Assembly (NCBI GenBank): GCA_033239525.1
Contig: BSYO01000006.1
Location: forward strand, 2,418,001-2,482,000
From: Nepenthes gracilis
Lineage: Eukaryota > Streptophyta > Magnoliopsida > Caryophyllales > Nepenthaceae
Length of the DNA: 64,000 nt
Reading direction: 5' to 3'
A model generated the notes under the pieces. That model saw nothing but the letters and a program-made list of their open reading frames with translations, ran no database searches and was not told the DNA's origin. The translations under genes and the position numbers were made by a program. Positions 35,990 to 47,619 of the stretch are shown here, piece by piece. Within the stretch, counting starts at the first letter, position 1, and each line of letters opens with the position of its first letter.

Positions 35990-38900
35990 TTATTCCTTAA
36001 ACTGATAAGGATATTTCTCCCAAACTTCAATCTCGAGCTCCCAAGTCGCCTCTTCCATTGAGTGATTTCTCCAAAGGACTTTAACTAGCGGAATTACCTT
36101 ATTACTTAGCACCTGATCCCTTCGATCCAAAATGTGAACTAGAACCTCGACATATGAGATATTTTCATCAACCTCCAACGGTGCAAATTCAATAACATGA
36201 GATGGATCATACACATATTTTCTCAACCTAGACATATGAAAGACATCATGACATTTTGCTAAACTCAGAGGTAGAGCCAACTTGTAGGTCACCTCTCCAA
36301 CTCGCTCTAGCACCTCAAACGGTCTAATAAATCTTGGCTTCAACTTGCCTCTTATGCTAAACCGTGATATTCCTTTCCTTGGAGATACTTTTAAAAATAC
36401 ATGATCCCCAACATCAAATCTCAAATCAGACCTCATCTTATCTGCATAACTCTTTTGACGACTTTGAATAACCACCAATCAATCACGAATAAGTCAAATC
36501 TTCTCTGGCATATCTTGAATGATACTAGGACCCAAAATTTGCGATCACCAATCTCTTCCTAATTAATCAGAGTCTACATTTTCGCCCATATAATACCTCA
36601 AATGGGGCCATCCTAATACTCGATTGATAACTATTATTATATGCAAACTTAGCAAGCGGTAATTAATCATCCCAATTTTCTTTTATCTCCAAAACCGCTG
36701 CCCTTAACATGTCTTCTAAAATCTTGATGGTCCTTTCTGATTGACCATCAGTCTGCGGATAAAAGGTTGTGCTAAATTCAACTTGGTCCCCATCTCCCTA
36801 TGAAGAATTTCCTAATCTGGGGTCACAAATCTAGGGTCACTTTATAATTTTGACACAAATCTGGGGTCATGATCCAATACAATTGAAGATGGAACTCCAT
36901 ACAACTTTATAATTTCATTCACATATAAACGAACCAACTTGTCTAAAGAGTACTTCATCCGGATTGGTAGGAAATGAGCCAACTTGGTCAATCTATCTAT
37001 AATCACCCATACTACATCCATATTTCTTGACGATCTTGACAAATCGGACACAAAATCCATTGAGACATGCTCCTATTTCCAGCTAGGAATCGACAAAGGA
37101 TGCAAGAATCCGGGTGGCTTTTTATGCTCGGCTTTTACTTGCTGACATACCAAATATTTGGCCACAAATGCCGCAATTTCACTCTTCATATTCCTTTACC
37201 AAAATTTTTTCTTCATATTCTGATACATCTTATGGACTCATGGATGGATTGTATATCTCGATTAATGAGCTTCATTTAATAATTTTTCCTTCAATTCCTC
37301 AATATTAGGAACACAGATTCTATTCCGAAAGCAAAGAATCCCATCAGCTAGTATATGAAAATCCACTCGAGCTTCGCTACCCAATTCTCCGACTATCTCC
37401 ATAAGATAAGGATCATTCATTTGATACTCTTTGATTTTCTCCAAAATCATTGGTTGTACTTAGAGATATGACAACATCATCCTTGCTCCTTGGGAATGCA
37501 ACCGAACAATGCAACTATTTATTTCATCTAGCATTTCCCACTCCTTAATCATCAAATGAGCCACCAATCCCGTAGGCTTCCAACATAAAGTATCAGCTAC
37601 TACATTAGCTTTTCTTGGCTGATATTGAATATCGCAATCATAATATTTAAGCAATTCTATTCACCTTTCGTTGTCGCAAATTTAACTCTTTCTAATAAAA
37701 TAAATACTTCAAACTCTAATGGTCTGAATAAACTACAAACTTCTCCCCATACTGAAAATGCCTCCAAATCTTCAGAGAAAATATCACGGCTGCTAACTCT
37801 AAATCATCGGTCGGATAATTCTGCTCATGCACTTTCAATTTCCTCGATCCATATGCAACCACATGACCCCGTTGCATTAAAACACAACCCAAGCCTATTT
37901 TAGAAGTGTTACAATAAACAATGAATCCCCCAGATCCATTAGGAATCGATAATACTAGCGCCAAAGTCAATCTCTACTTCAATTCCTGAAAGCTACTTTT
38001 GCAATCATTATCCCAGATGAACGCTACTTGCTACTACGTCAATCTAGTTAAAGGAGCCGCGATCCTCTAGAAATTCTCAACAAACCGCTAGTAATACCCG
38101 GCTAAGCCCAAGAAACTTCGCACCTCCGAAACATTCGATGGCCTTTCCTAATTAATCACCGCTTCTACCTTCTTTAGATCCAAGGATACACCATCTTTGG
38201 AAATAATATGGCCCAAGGAAAAAAATTTTCTCTAACCAAAATTCACATTTCTTTAATTTTGTAAACAATTGCCTCTCCCTTAGTGTTTGCAACACCATTC
38301 TCAAATGGGATTCATGATCCTCAAGGTTTTTTGAATATATCAGAATATTATCAATAAAAATCACAACAAATTGGTCCAAGAATGGCTAGAGAACCCGATT
38401 CATCAAATCCATAAACAATGCTGGGGCATTGGTTAATTCAAAAGGCATTACAAAAAACTCATAATGACCATACCTCGTCCTGGACGCGGTCTTGGCACAT
38501 CTTCCTGCTTAATCTTCAACTGATAATATCCCGATCTTAGATCAATCTTAGAGAATACCCGAGCACCTTGTAGCTGATCAAATAAATTGTTGATCCTCGG
38601 GAGGGGATACTTATTCTTGATGGTGATCTTTTTAATTTCCTATAATCCACGCATAACCTCATGGATCCATCATTCTTATTCACAAAGAATACCAGGGCTT
38701 CCCACGACGGCGACACGCTTGACCGAATAAAACCCTTCTCCAACAAGTCTTACAGCTGCTACTTCAACTCTTTCAGCTCAGATGGAGCCATTCGATAAGG
38801 AACCTTGGAAATCGATACTGACCCTAGCACCACATCAATAGAGAATTCAATCTCTCTATCGGGAAGGAATATAGGCAAATCTTCCGGGAACACATCCTCA

Positions 38901-40407
38901 AACTCACAAACGATAGGAATGTCCTCAATAACCACTTAATGGCTTCCAGAAGTGGTCATACGTGCCAGATACGCTCGACATCCATCGTGCATCAAATGGC
39001 TTGCATGAAGAGCCGAAATCAACCCCACAGCTTCTTTCCCGACTCTACTTTGAAACTCAAAAGATTCATACCCCGGAATGCGGAACAATACGGACTTGTG
39101 GAAACAATCCACTATAACATGAAAGCATGCTAAGCAATCCACTCCTAAGATAACATCAAAATTCGACATATCTAATAAAATTAAATATGCCAACAACTCA
39201 TATCTACAAATCCACACAGGACATTGGGGATAAATAATCTTGGTCAGCAACGACTTACCCACCGGGGTCGATATCAACAAAGCATTCTATAAGAATTGAG
39301 GTGGAACACACATATGACATTCAAACTTAGGAGCCACAAAAGAATGCGCAGCCCCGAGATCAATTAAAATATGAGCCATGGAATTAAAAATTTGCAGATT
39401 ACTTTCCACCACGAATGGGTTTGCCCTAGCATCACGGGCTGTTGCTGCATAAGCTCTTCCAGAATCTGGCGGCCTCCAATCTGAATGATCCCGCCTCTGA
39501 GACTGTGAGCAATCCTTTGCATGATGGCCCTCCTGGCCACACTTGAAGTATGCTCCACTCTGCCAATGACAAACTCAACCAGCATGGTTCTTTTCGCATT
39601 TCTCACAAGTAGATTCTGTGAAACGGAACTTGGGAGGAGAAGACATCTCTCTAGACGCCTTTTCTTTATCTTTGCTCTTAGATTTCAACGACGAGTCTCC
39701 TCCTTGAGAACTTTGGCCCTTGTGCTGAGATTTCTTTGCAAAATACTGCGCCTTGAGCTCTTCCTACTCTATCAATAGAGCTCGATCGAAACCTCTAGCA
39801 TATGTTTTCAATCGAAACGAGACCAACTGCTTCTAAATTGAATCCTTTAACCCTGCCTGGAACTTTTGAGCCTTCAAAAATTCATCTCCCATTATATGTA
39901 GAGCAAACCGGGATAGCTCCGTGAATTGAGTATCATACTCGATCACCGACCAGTTCCCTTGCCTCAACTGGCCAAACTCCTCCGCCTTAATTTCTCGGAT
40001 GCTAGATGGAAAGAACTTGACCATGAATACCTCGCGAAATACGTCCTAGGAGATCTCTTCATTGTTGAGCCCTAAGGCATGGCGTTGAGACGCCCATCAT
40101 CGACTAGCCTTCAAGTTTCAAACTTGACTTTATCTTCGTCAGGACAATCAATTACCTCAAACACCTTTTCCATCCTCATCAGCCAATTCTCTGCCCTAAC
40201 AGGGTTAAACTCTCCCAAAAACTCTGAGACATGCTCATTCTTGAATCGATCAAATGAAGTCCTACCATGGCCTTGCTCGGCCATCCTCCTCATTGCTTCC
40301 TGAGCTTTTTGACCTTGGTGAACTAGTCTTCTCATGGCATCTAGGTCACTATTTTGCCGTTGAATCATTCGATCCATAGTATTTTCCATGCGGCCCATCA
40401 TCGCCAA
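35990..40407 (-). pseudogene. Tekay-type gag-pol polyprotein, degenerate
   Basis: Minus-strand order: gag (40407-40111, with FDRFKNEHVSEFLGEFNP and RAENWLMRMEKVFEVIDCPD; 40024-39833, with EFGQLRQGNWSVIEYDTQF). The zinc knuckle near 39600-39510 (KCGQEGHHAKDC) has its first Cys replaced by Tyr. Protease end 39280-38936 (FDVILGVDCLACFHVIVDC). RT 38746-38537 ([20 protein letters not shown]), then 38379-38152 with FVVIFIDNILIYSKNLEDHE (FIDN instead of FIDD). RNase H 37970-37460. Integrase 37450-36700 with VWVIIDRLTKLAHFLP, and FYPQTDGQSERTIKILED in another frame. 36478-35990 ends in a chromodomain-like segment (RNHSMEEATWELEIEVWEKY). Many stops and frameshifts; not functional. Confidence 0.88.
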
Positions 40408-40625
40408 ATACTCCTCCTCATGGCTAGAGACTGATCTTCTTCCTCTAGCAAATTCTCGAGTGTGACTTTGACTATCTTCCGGCTAGAAACCGACCTCTTG
40501 CTCCTAGAAGACCTATTTTTGTCATCTCAATCACCTATTAAATACAAGATTTTAATTAACTATCTTCCCAAATGACCCAAAACGACTAAATGGGATCCAA
40601 AATGACTCCCCTTATTAACAATTTT

Positions 40626-40637
40626 CTCTGATATCAA
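40626..40637 (-). other. Primer-binding site (tRNA-iMet type) of the Tekay-type element
   Basis: TTGATATCAGAG on the minus strand, three bases inside the 5' LTR. It matches the canonical TGGTATCAGAG plant tRNA-iMet complement except for one changed base. Confidence 0.75.
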
Positions 40638-40640
40638 CGC

Positions 40641-41567
40641 TATCATGACCCAAGCACATAATTTGCAGGTCAAATAATAAAAATTTAATAAATCACAAAT
40701 ACTAGTGTAAAACCACTGGACGACTAGTAAAACATAAATATATATAGAATAAAAAGATTTTTTGGTGTATAAAAATAAATATATGTTAGTAAAATATCTA
40801 AATAGTAGTCAAATATTATCAGATACGAAATCAGACCAACGATAAGGTTATAGTATATTTACTTTGACTTTATACTCCATAGATTTGAAGAAATGATATC
40901 CCGAAACACCCGAATCGGGCATTTCTCTCTCTTGCCTCACCCGCACTCCCCGCGCACGACCCTCTCTCCTTTGCGTGTGACCTCCCGTGCTGTTGCCGCT
41001 GCCTTGTTGCCTTGAACAGCTGTTACCGGCCTTCCCGGCGTCGCCTCGTCAGCACCACCGTCGCTGCTCGTCTGCCTCTCTCTCCTCGCATGGCTCGCAC
41101 TGTTGCGTCGCTTCTCTTTCCTTACGCCGCTGCCCGCACCACGTCGCACCATTGCAGCCTCACCCCACGACCGTCACAGCCTCACCCGCGAGCCACCATC
41201 ACAGCCGATCTCCTCTCTCCTCCTCTCCCTTATCATATTTCTTTTCTTTCTTTTTCTGCAAATGTTAACCCCCCTCTCACACTCTCTCTCCTATTTCTCT
41301 CTCTCTCTCCCCAACCCCCTACTATTCTCTTTTTCTTTTTTTCGTTCCTTTTATTTTGTTGTTGTTATTATTATTATTATATTATTTTATTATATTCTAA
41401 AATTCAATTGGTACTTGGACAATAATATGTGCATATCTCGAGTACCACTCCGCAATTCTAATTATTTTTCAAAATTTTATAATTTTATAATTTATTTTTA
41501 TTATGTCTGAAATATCCAAAATTATAATTAATATTTAAATAATTTAAACGAGATCCGAAATATTACA
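40641..41567 (-). mobile_element. 5' LTR of the Tekay-type element (927 bp, internally deleted)
   Basis: On the minus strand it starts TGTAATATTTCGGATCTC and ends GGGTCATGATA, an expected start and end for this lineage. It lacks about 1.39 kb present in the 3' LTR. The GC-rich CT-rich block at 40920-41230 corresponds to 35160-35640. Confidence 0.82.
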
Positions 41568-44250
41568 ACCTAGGTTATGGAGCAGCGCCTGATATGAGCT
41601 TATCTGGCACTCATATGTTGATTGTAGTATTTAAACATCTATACCTGTGTCAGTCATTTTGCATGATAAAAGAGAGAAAAGAGAGAAAAAAAGATGGGAG
41701 AAGAAGGAAGAGAAGAATGCAGATTTTAAATAATCTCTTATCAAATTTGTTAGATTAGAGACAAAAGGTAAGAATCTTATGCCTATTCTTGGTCTATTTT
41801 ATATATTCTTTGAGTTTTGCTTACGTTTATTATTTTATTATATATACGCATCACTTTTTATATCTTTATTTTGATTATTATTGTACACATAATTTTATCG
41901 AAATATTTAGAGTTTTATTTGATTTTATCAAATATTTAAAAGTTTTATTTGATTTGTACAAAATAAGTAAATTTTGAGACATTATTTTTATATATGAAAA
42001 TATTTATAAAGAAAAGTTATGAAACTTCTGAATTTGGTTTTACATGTAGTATTCTGATTTGATATTTTAATTTGATATACATTTGCACTTTCCTACGGGA
42101 TGAAATGTTTTGTGTTTGTTCATTTTCATAGGGTAAAATTTTTAAATTTTTACATTGTCTATAAAGAAGAAAAGTTTTAGATATTTGTTATATAGTTTAT
42201 TATTTGATATTTTATTAAAAAATATTATAAAAAATTAAATAAAAATAATATATTTAGTTATCATAATATATTTAGGCACATTTAAAAATTATATCTATTT
42301 TCTTGGGTGGCAATAAAATGGCGTTTAACCCCTCTGTAGGATATATTTTTAAACGATTTACCTATTGATCTAAATAGTAGTGTTTTTACTTAAGATTATT
42401 ATAAGAAATTAAATGAAAATAATATTTTTAGTTATTATAATATATTCAAGCACACTTAAAAATTGCATCTATTTTTTTGGGTGATAATAAGGTGGCTTTT
42501 AACCCCTCTGTAGGATATATTTTTAAACGATTTGCTTATTGATCTAAATAGTAATATTTTTACTTAGAGTTATTAACTGTTTTTGAAAATTAGCCTTTAG
42601 CCATTAGTTCTCAATTTTTAGCATGATTTAGATTTTGAAGATTTTTACCTATATTGTATTTGATATATAAAATATTTTGACCTTTAAGACTTAAAGATTT
42701 TGGATGATAGTTGGAATTGTCTGACTTCAGATATTTAAACCTTTTGGAATTCTGAAATGTGGACCTTGGATGATTTCATATAGTTGGATGATTTGGTATT
42801 CATATATGAATTATAAATTTTACATATAAAATCTTGATTTGGAATTTGGAATGACGTTTTCAATTTTATGATTTTATTATCTGATTTATGCATATGATTT
42901 GTTTATATATATATATATGTGCATACTTATTGAGCTCTAGCCTTATAAATTTACCTTATTTCCTAATTTTTCAAATTAGAGAGTATTAAGATTACTTGTA
43001 GGATATTGAATGGAGAAGATCAAAGACTTTTATTATTATTTTTATTATTGGACATAGATTTGGATTTATTTGAAATTTTATTAAGAATTTGTCTAGTTGA
43101 TTTACATATAATCTGCAACATTAAGGGATATCTTTATTAATATGGATATTTGTACAGACTATACATTATCATTGTTGGATACCGGTAGATATTCTCTTTA
43201 CTGATAAACTTGATATGAATAAATTATAAAATTAATTTGCTTGGGTATCAAACATGGTAGTTTGATTAGATCCTGTGTCTAATGTCAAGTATCATATATA
43301 TTATATTATTTTAGATTTGATTTTGTTTAGGTTCGACTTGATGATCTGGGTTATTTCTATTTTTGTTCAATTCAAGAAAGAGAAAAAAATTATTTCATAT
43401 TTTTTCAATTAATTATTTAATTACCTACTTAAATTGGGGATGTGATAAAATATTATATTGTTTGGTTTGTTCTAATAATAAATATTGGGGCTAAAGGAGA
43501 GGAGAGAAATAGTAGCATATTATTCGGTTTGTCCAAATACTAAATATAATCCTCAAGTTTTTACTGGTATAACATTATGTCAAACTTTGTTGAGATGAAA
43601 GTTGTGTGCTCATATTGAGAGATACAGTTGGTTTATATAATGATGATTGATTATAGTAAAACTTTATTTGCACATAGAAATTACATAGTTTTTCACCTTT
43701 GATTTGAATAACTTTTCCAAATAAAGTTATTACCATTAGGTGGATCTTTGCTATAGATAAATTTTATGATATTGAGTTATATATCGAATCTATTATCTTA
43801 GTTTATTATGCCTTTTATATTGAGTGCTATATAGGAGTTTGATGACTGTTGAAACTATTTTTGTATTCTAAAGCTAAATGTAAGCTGGCTAATGTCTTTA
43901 AATTTTGAATCTCGAAATTAGATAGAAGCTAACCATTAGCTTAAACTAAATTGGTCTAAAAGCATGCTGCAAACTGGCACGTAAGTATTATATGTAGTGA
44001 AAATTTTAAAGTCAAACTGAAAGTTAACCATTAGTTAGCCATCTAAGTGGTGTGTATAATGAAATTTTCAGAGGTAAATTGCAAGTTAACAGCAATATGC
44101 CCATTCAAGTGGGATATACTTTATGCCCACTATCTTATATTTGGAACTACTTTTATAATGTACCAAATTTTGGAGATCTTTTATAATACAAAATATTAAG
44201 TTTTGAAGACGTGATTTTTTTTTTTGTATAAAATTGTTGGCTAAGATGTG
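41568..44250. other. AT-rich DNA, no gene seen
   Basis: No coding region is supported. It holds a tandem duplication at about 42220-42570. The sequence around 42900-43960 is unremarkable low-GC DNA. Confidence 0.55.
42220..42570. repeat. Tandem duplication, about 174 bp, two copies
   Basis: Each copy contains TTTAACCCCTCTGTAGGATA and ATTTTTAAACGATTT followed by TATTGATCTAAATAGTA. GCACA anchors at 42276 and 42450 give the period. Confidence 0.9.
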
Positions 44251-44485
44251 TAAGAAAATTTGTCCGATCAACGCCAGTTGATCGGTAAAGATGAAGGAGC
44301 CATTACGGCCAAAAAGAAAACCAGACCCCATTAAGCCGCGTCGCATAATGTTAGCCGTGCCAGTAAAATGTTGAGTCGAGAGAAAGTTGTGACTTCAGCA
44401 AAATAGATGGCGGCTTAAGGCTCAAAGGCCGGTTGTCTTATGACCCAAACCACCGGTCAACGTAATATTGACCAATTTTCAAAAG

Positions 44486-45170
44486 GTAAAATTTTTTCGG
44501 AGGCCTTGTGGTGATTTTTTCGAAGACCTTGTGATGAATTTTTCGGAGAAATTGTGATGAATTTTTTGGAGACCCTGAGATCAATTTTTCGGAGACCATG
44601 TGATGAAATTTTTGAAAACCTTGTGGTGAATTTTTTGGAGACATTGTGATGAAATTTTGGAGACGTTGTGATGAAATTTTGACCTTGTGGTGAATTTTTT
44701 GAAAATCTTGTGATGGATTTTTCGGGGACATTGGGATAGATTTTTCGAAGACTTTGGAAGGGATTTTTCTGAAGACCTTGTGGTGAATTTTTCAGAAACC
44801 TTGTGATGAATTTTTTGAAGACCTTGTGGTAAATTTTTTGGAGACCTTATGGTGAATTTTTTGGATACTTTGTGGTGAATTTTTCGGAGACCTTGAGATG
44901 AATTCCGGAGATGATTGAGAAGGTTTTCGGAAATAATTTTCGGAGACGATTGAAAAGGCTTCTGGAGACGATAATTCCACAAACCCTAATTTTTAGAGAC
45001 CATGAATTTCGGATGATTTTCGGAGACTTTGAGAAGGATTTCGGAGATGATTTTCGAAGATCATTGAGAAGGTTTTCGGAGACAATTGAGAAGGCTTCCG
45101 AAGACGATAATTATGAAGATCCTGATTTTGAAGACCATGATTCTGGAGACGATCTTAGGAGATAATTTTC
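44486..45170. repeat. 23-24 bp tandem array grading into longer repeats
   Basis: About 18 degenerate units of the type CGGAGACCTTGTGATGAATT plus a T run up to 44905. These are followed by units such as CGGAGACGATTGAGAAGG. The minus ORFs rich in SPKN and KIHHKV are translations of the repeat. Confidence 0.9.
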
Positions 45171-45417
45171 GAAGAAAAAGTCAAAATATAAAAGTCAATC
45201 AAAAATAATAAGGAAACCAGAATATTACGAAATGTTGACCAATTTTGATGGATAACAGAATTGACTTGATGGCTGATTTTGACTAATGAATAGCTGACCA
45301 AATTTGAGTAGGTAACTTATTTCCAACCACCCCGTTGATCTTTTACAATAGAAAGGAAACAAGTAAAAAAGTACGAGTGGTTAACCTACCCTACTTACTC
45401 CCACCAACCCCAATACC

Positions 45418-45426
45418 TATAAATAA
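45418..45426 (+). promoter_or_regulatory. TATA box in LTR-like region
   Basis: TATAAATAA sits between the two tandem arrays, with CTCTCAAGTGAAAGCACTAA about 40 bases downstream, as in the U3/R region of plant LTRs. Confidence 0.45.
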
Positions 45427-45931
45427 TGAGCCCAAAAATTAGGATAGAAGGTTGGGTAAACTCTCAAGTGAAAGCACTAAGAACTTCAAGCCAGATCTAA
45501 GTAAGGAATTCATATATCCATTCCAGGGAAGTGTACTCTTAATTTTTAAGTTGAGGTTTTAAAAATGTTTAATGTAAATGTACCCTACGTTTTGATAAGT
45601 TTATGTTTTAAGTCTTCAAAGTAATGTTTCCATACTACATGAAGTATGATAAGGGAATTGACTTCCACATGTTGTCATTAACTATGAATGCATCGTTACA
45701 AAACTTTGATTGTTTGGATTAAGGAAGAACTTCAATTATTTATATTTTTAAAAGAAGTCCTGTTGTTTGCATGAAAAAGTTGTTCGGCTAATTGTATGTA
45801 AAAGGTGACCGGTTAATTATTTATTTCCATGAGTATACTTTTAAAAGATTCTCAGACTTTTATACTTTAAAGACCTCTAGACTTTTAGTGATTTCTTCTA
45901 GAAGCTAGTAAATTTGCGGAATAAAGTTTGA

Positions 45932-46113
45932 TGGTTGAGTAACTGCAGCCTAAAATGTAGCCGTTTTTTAACCATGGTGGCCGAGTAGCTGCAAACCTAA
46001 AATATAGCCGTTTTCGAATCGTGGTGGCCGAGTAGATGCAGCACTAAAATGTAGCTATTTTCAAATCATGATTGCCGAGTAATTACAAGCCTAAAATATA
46101 ACCGGTTTTAAAA
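45932..46113. repeat. 47-bp tandem array, four units
   Basis: Units start near 45932, 45978, 46025 and 46072, each like TGGCCGAGTAGCTGCA followed by CCTAAAATATAGCCGTTTTC. Confidence 0.92.
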
Positions 46114-46751
46114 AGAAAAAAGCTTGACTTTTTGGGGTTACATTTTAATATGGCAACTTGTCTTCATGAATTTATTTATGGTCAAGTAATGTTTTATATG
46201 CATGATAATTTTACCTGGTTTTGTTAGTTTTGTCTTAAAGCTATGACTATATTTGTTTTAACTTGATGGTACACTACTAAGTTTTGCTCACCCCTTTCTA
46301 TTTTCTGACTTTTAGAGAAACAAGAGGTTATGACAGACGAAAAGGAATAAAGTTGGACAGACAAATTAGGCTGATTAATCATGTTGAATTGATGTAGCCA
46401 AATCATGGGCAAGAAAAAGAAAAAATTGATGTATTTTGAAATATTTTGAAAACTTATATATTATGCGCTTGTTATATAATAAGATAAGTATTTAGATGCT
46501 TCCGTCAAATTGTATGGTTGTGAAAGTTTGGGTTTTTAGTGGCATCTCACTCGTCCTTGTTTTGTGCCGTAGCTGACCGACCTTATTTTTTGGCTAGTCA
46601 ATTTAAGTTTGACCAAGGACATTGGTGGCCAACTCAAAGGAGTTTTGCCTTACTTTGGTTGCTCACATAATGGGGTGTCGCTCTCATATTTTGATCAAAC
46701 TCCTTGAGCCGGTATCCAAGTTTTGTTGTTCAGAACCGAAGCCCTCATTAA

Positions 46752-47120
46752 ATGCCGGGAGCTAGATACATTTGGATGCCTCTATGGGTTGTGGCTGTGA
46801 TTGGAAATTTGGAGTTTTATTTTCCACCATTGATTGTAATTGCATTATTATTAAGCTTAGCTTGGACAGCAGAGGCTATGAGGCATGTTGCTAATTTGAC
46901 AATAAGTAAGGTGGTTGCTTTGAATTATTTTGATGGTAATTGTATTAGCCTTCATCACTGGGGCGCTTGTCTTGGGCCTCTCCTTGTGTCTGACATCAGA
47001 GCACTATGGATTTGGGCTCGGGGTTTCAATTTGTTTGAAGGAGATGATGGATGCATGTTTTTTTTTGCTCCTTACTGCTGGAATGTCATACAGTCTGTTT
47101 TCCAATATGAAAATGGCTGA
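46752..47120 (+). pseudogene. Choline transporter-like (CTL/PNS1 family) gene fragment
   Basis: The 122-residue frame carries hallmarks of the C-terminal half of plant CTL proteins: IWMPLWVVAVIGNLEFYFPP, LLLSLAWTAEAMRHVANLTI, SKVVAL, ACLGPLLVSDIRALWIWARG and NLFEGDD. In the family, a segment of about 18 residues with a Cys/Gln-rich FQRAL motif lies between the NLTISKV and ACLGP parts. Here it is replaced by a short unrelated stretch. The frame ends at TGA 47118-47120, immediately after QYENG, where homologues have GNGW, so a Trp codon has become stop. A TAA directly precedes the ATG, and no upstream or downstream CTL exons are recognisable. This is a truncated copy, either a retro-copy or captured by a mobile element. 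Confidence 0.8.
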
Positions 47121-47560
47121 GCAAATCACAGCAGGCGGGACAATTTGTATAAGGAGTTGCCTACCAAAGGTTATAGACGCTTCGCTTGCGGCAGAAAGGT
47201 TGCTAAAGGATGATGATGTCGCAATTGTTCGGATAATGACAATTAGAAGATTTTCGCCGTTGATACAGGTGCTAATGTGTACACTAAACGTTGAGGACAA
47301 TGTTCTTTTGATGAAGACGACAATGTTACGGGTATTAACAATTCACCTCCTGAGACAGCACTTCCTCCTCAGCCGGCTGCTATAAGGACTAACCGGCATA
47401 ATAATCGGATCACCTGAGTTTCCCATAAATTGAGAGATTTTATCTAATTTGCTGCTATGCTTAGTTACTGTACACGTTCACCGTTTTTGTAATACATGGG
47501 TCTCCCCACGGTTATTACTTTACTGCTTATTATTTTCAATTTAGTTATACTGTTTCTCTT
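47121..47560 (+). other. Unassigned sequence, possibly copia-derived
   Basis: One frame around 47330-47440 reads SPPETALPPQPAAIRTNRHN then VSHKLRDFI, which resembles the Pro/Arg-rich linker between integrase and RT in some Ty1/copia elements. The support is weak and the stretch is broken by stops. Confidence 0.25.
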
Positions 47561-47589
47561 TTTGTTATTTTACACATGGCACAATGCTG

Positions 47590-47596
47590 TATAAAG
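47590..47596 (+). promoter_or_regulatory. Candidate TATA box for the CLT gene
   Basis: TATAAAG followed by a strongly pyrimidine-rich leader (47636-47765), as seen in plant promoters. The same sequence could belong to a copia LTR remnant, so the assignment is tentative. Confidence 0.35.
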
Positions 47597-47619
47597 CCAT
47601 CACTGTTCAATAGAAGTGA

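Larger units (their letters stand above)
33513..41567 (-). mobile_element. Ty3/gypsy Tekay/Del-type chromovirus, two LTRs, degenerate coding region
   Basis: Minus-strand element: 5' LTR 40641-41567, PBS 40626-40637, gag-pol about 40407-35990, PPT about 35945-35954, 3' LTR 33513-35944. The C-terminus carries a chromodomain-like end, which with the tRNA-iMet-type PBS places it in the Tekay/Del chromoviruses. The bases next to the two outer ends (TTATT on the left, ACCTA on the right) do not match, so no target duplication is visible. Either an end has been rearranged or the duplication has decayed. Confidence 0.85.
44250..46740 (+). mobile_element. LTR-like region with tandem subrepeats and a TATA box
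   Basis: It contains a 23-24 bp array (44486-44905) grading into longer GGAGACGAT-type repeats to 45170, a TATA box at 45418, and a 47-bp array (45932-46113). A stretch ACTAAGTTTTGCTCACCCCTTTC (46277-46299) followed by TTTTAGAG resembles the 3' part of plant Ty3/gypsy LTRs. The GGAGACC motif is shared with the LTR at 3800-5045. No second copy exists in the window and no internal coding sequence adjoins it, so boundaries and lineage are open. A solo LTR is the best guess. Confidence 0.5.

Noticed and set aside
41012..41510. Overlapping Ser/Pro/His-rich ORFs
   Set aside because: They are in the 5' LTR of the chromovirus, in a C/T-rich block, with no domain.
44438..44982. Minus-strand repeat protein with SPKN and KIHHKV units
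   Set aside because: A direct translation of the 23-24 bp tandem array with units in shifting frames. No sign of selection on protein.
44486..45170. CRISPR-like or centromeric satellite reading of the tandem arrays
   Set aside because: Units are contiguous with no unique spacers and arrays are short. The plant context and LTR placement explain them.
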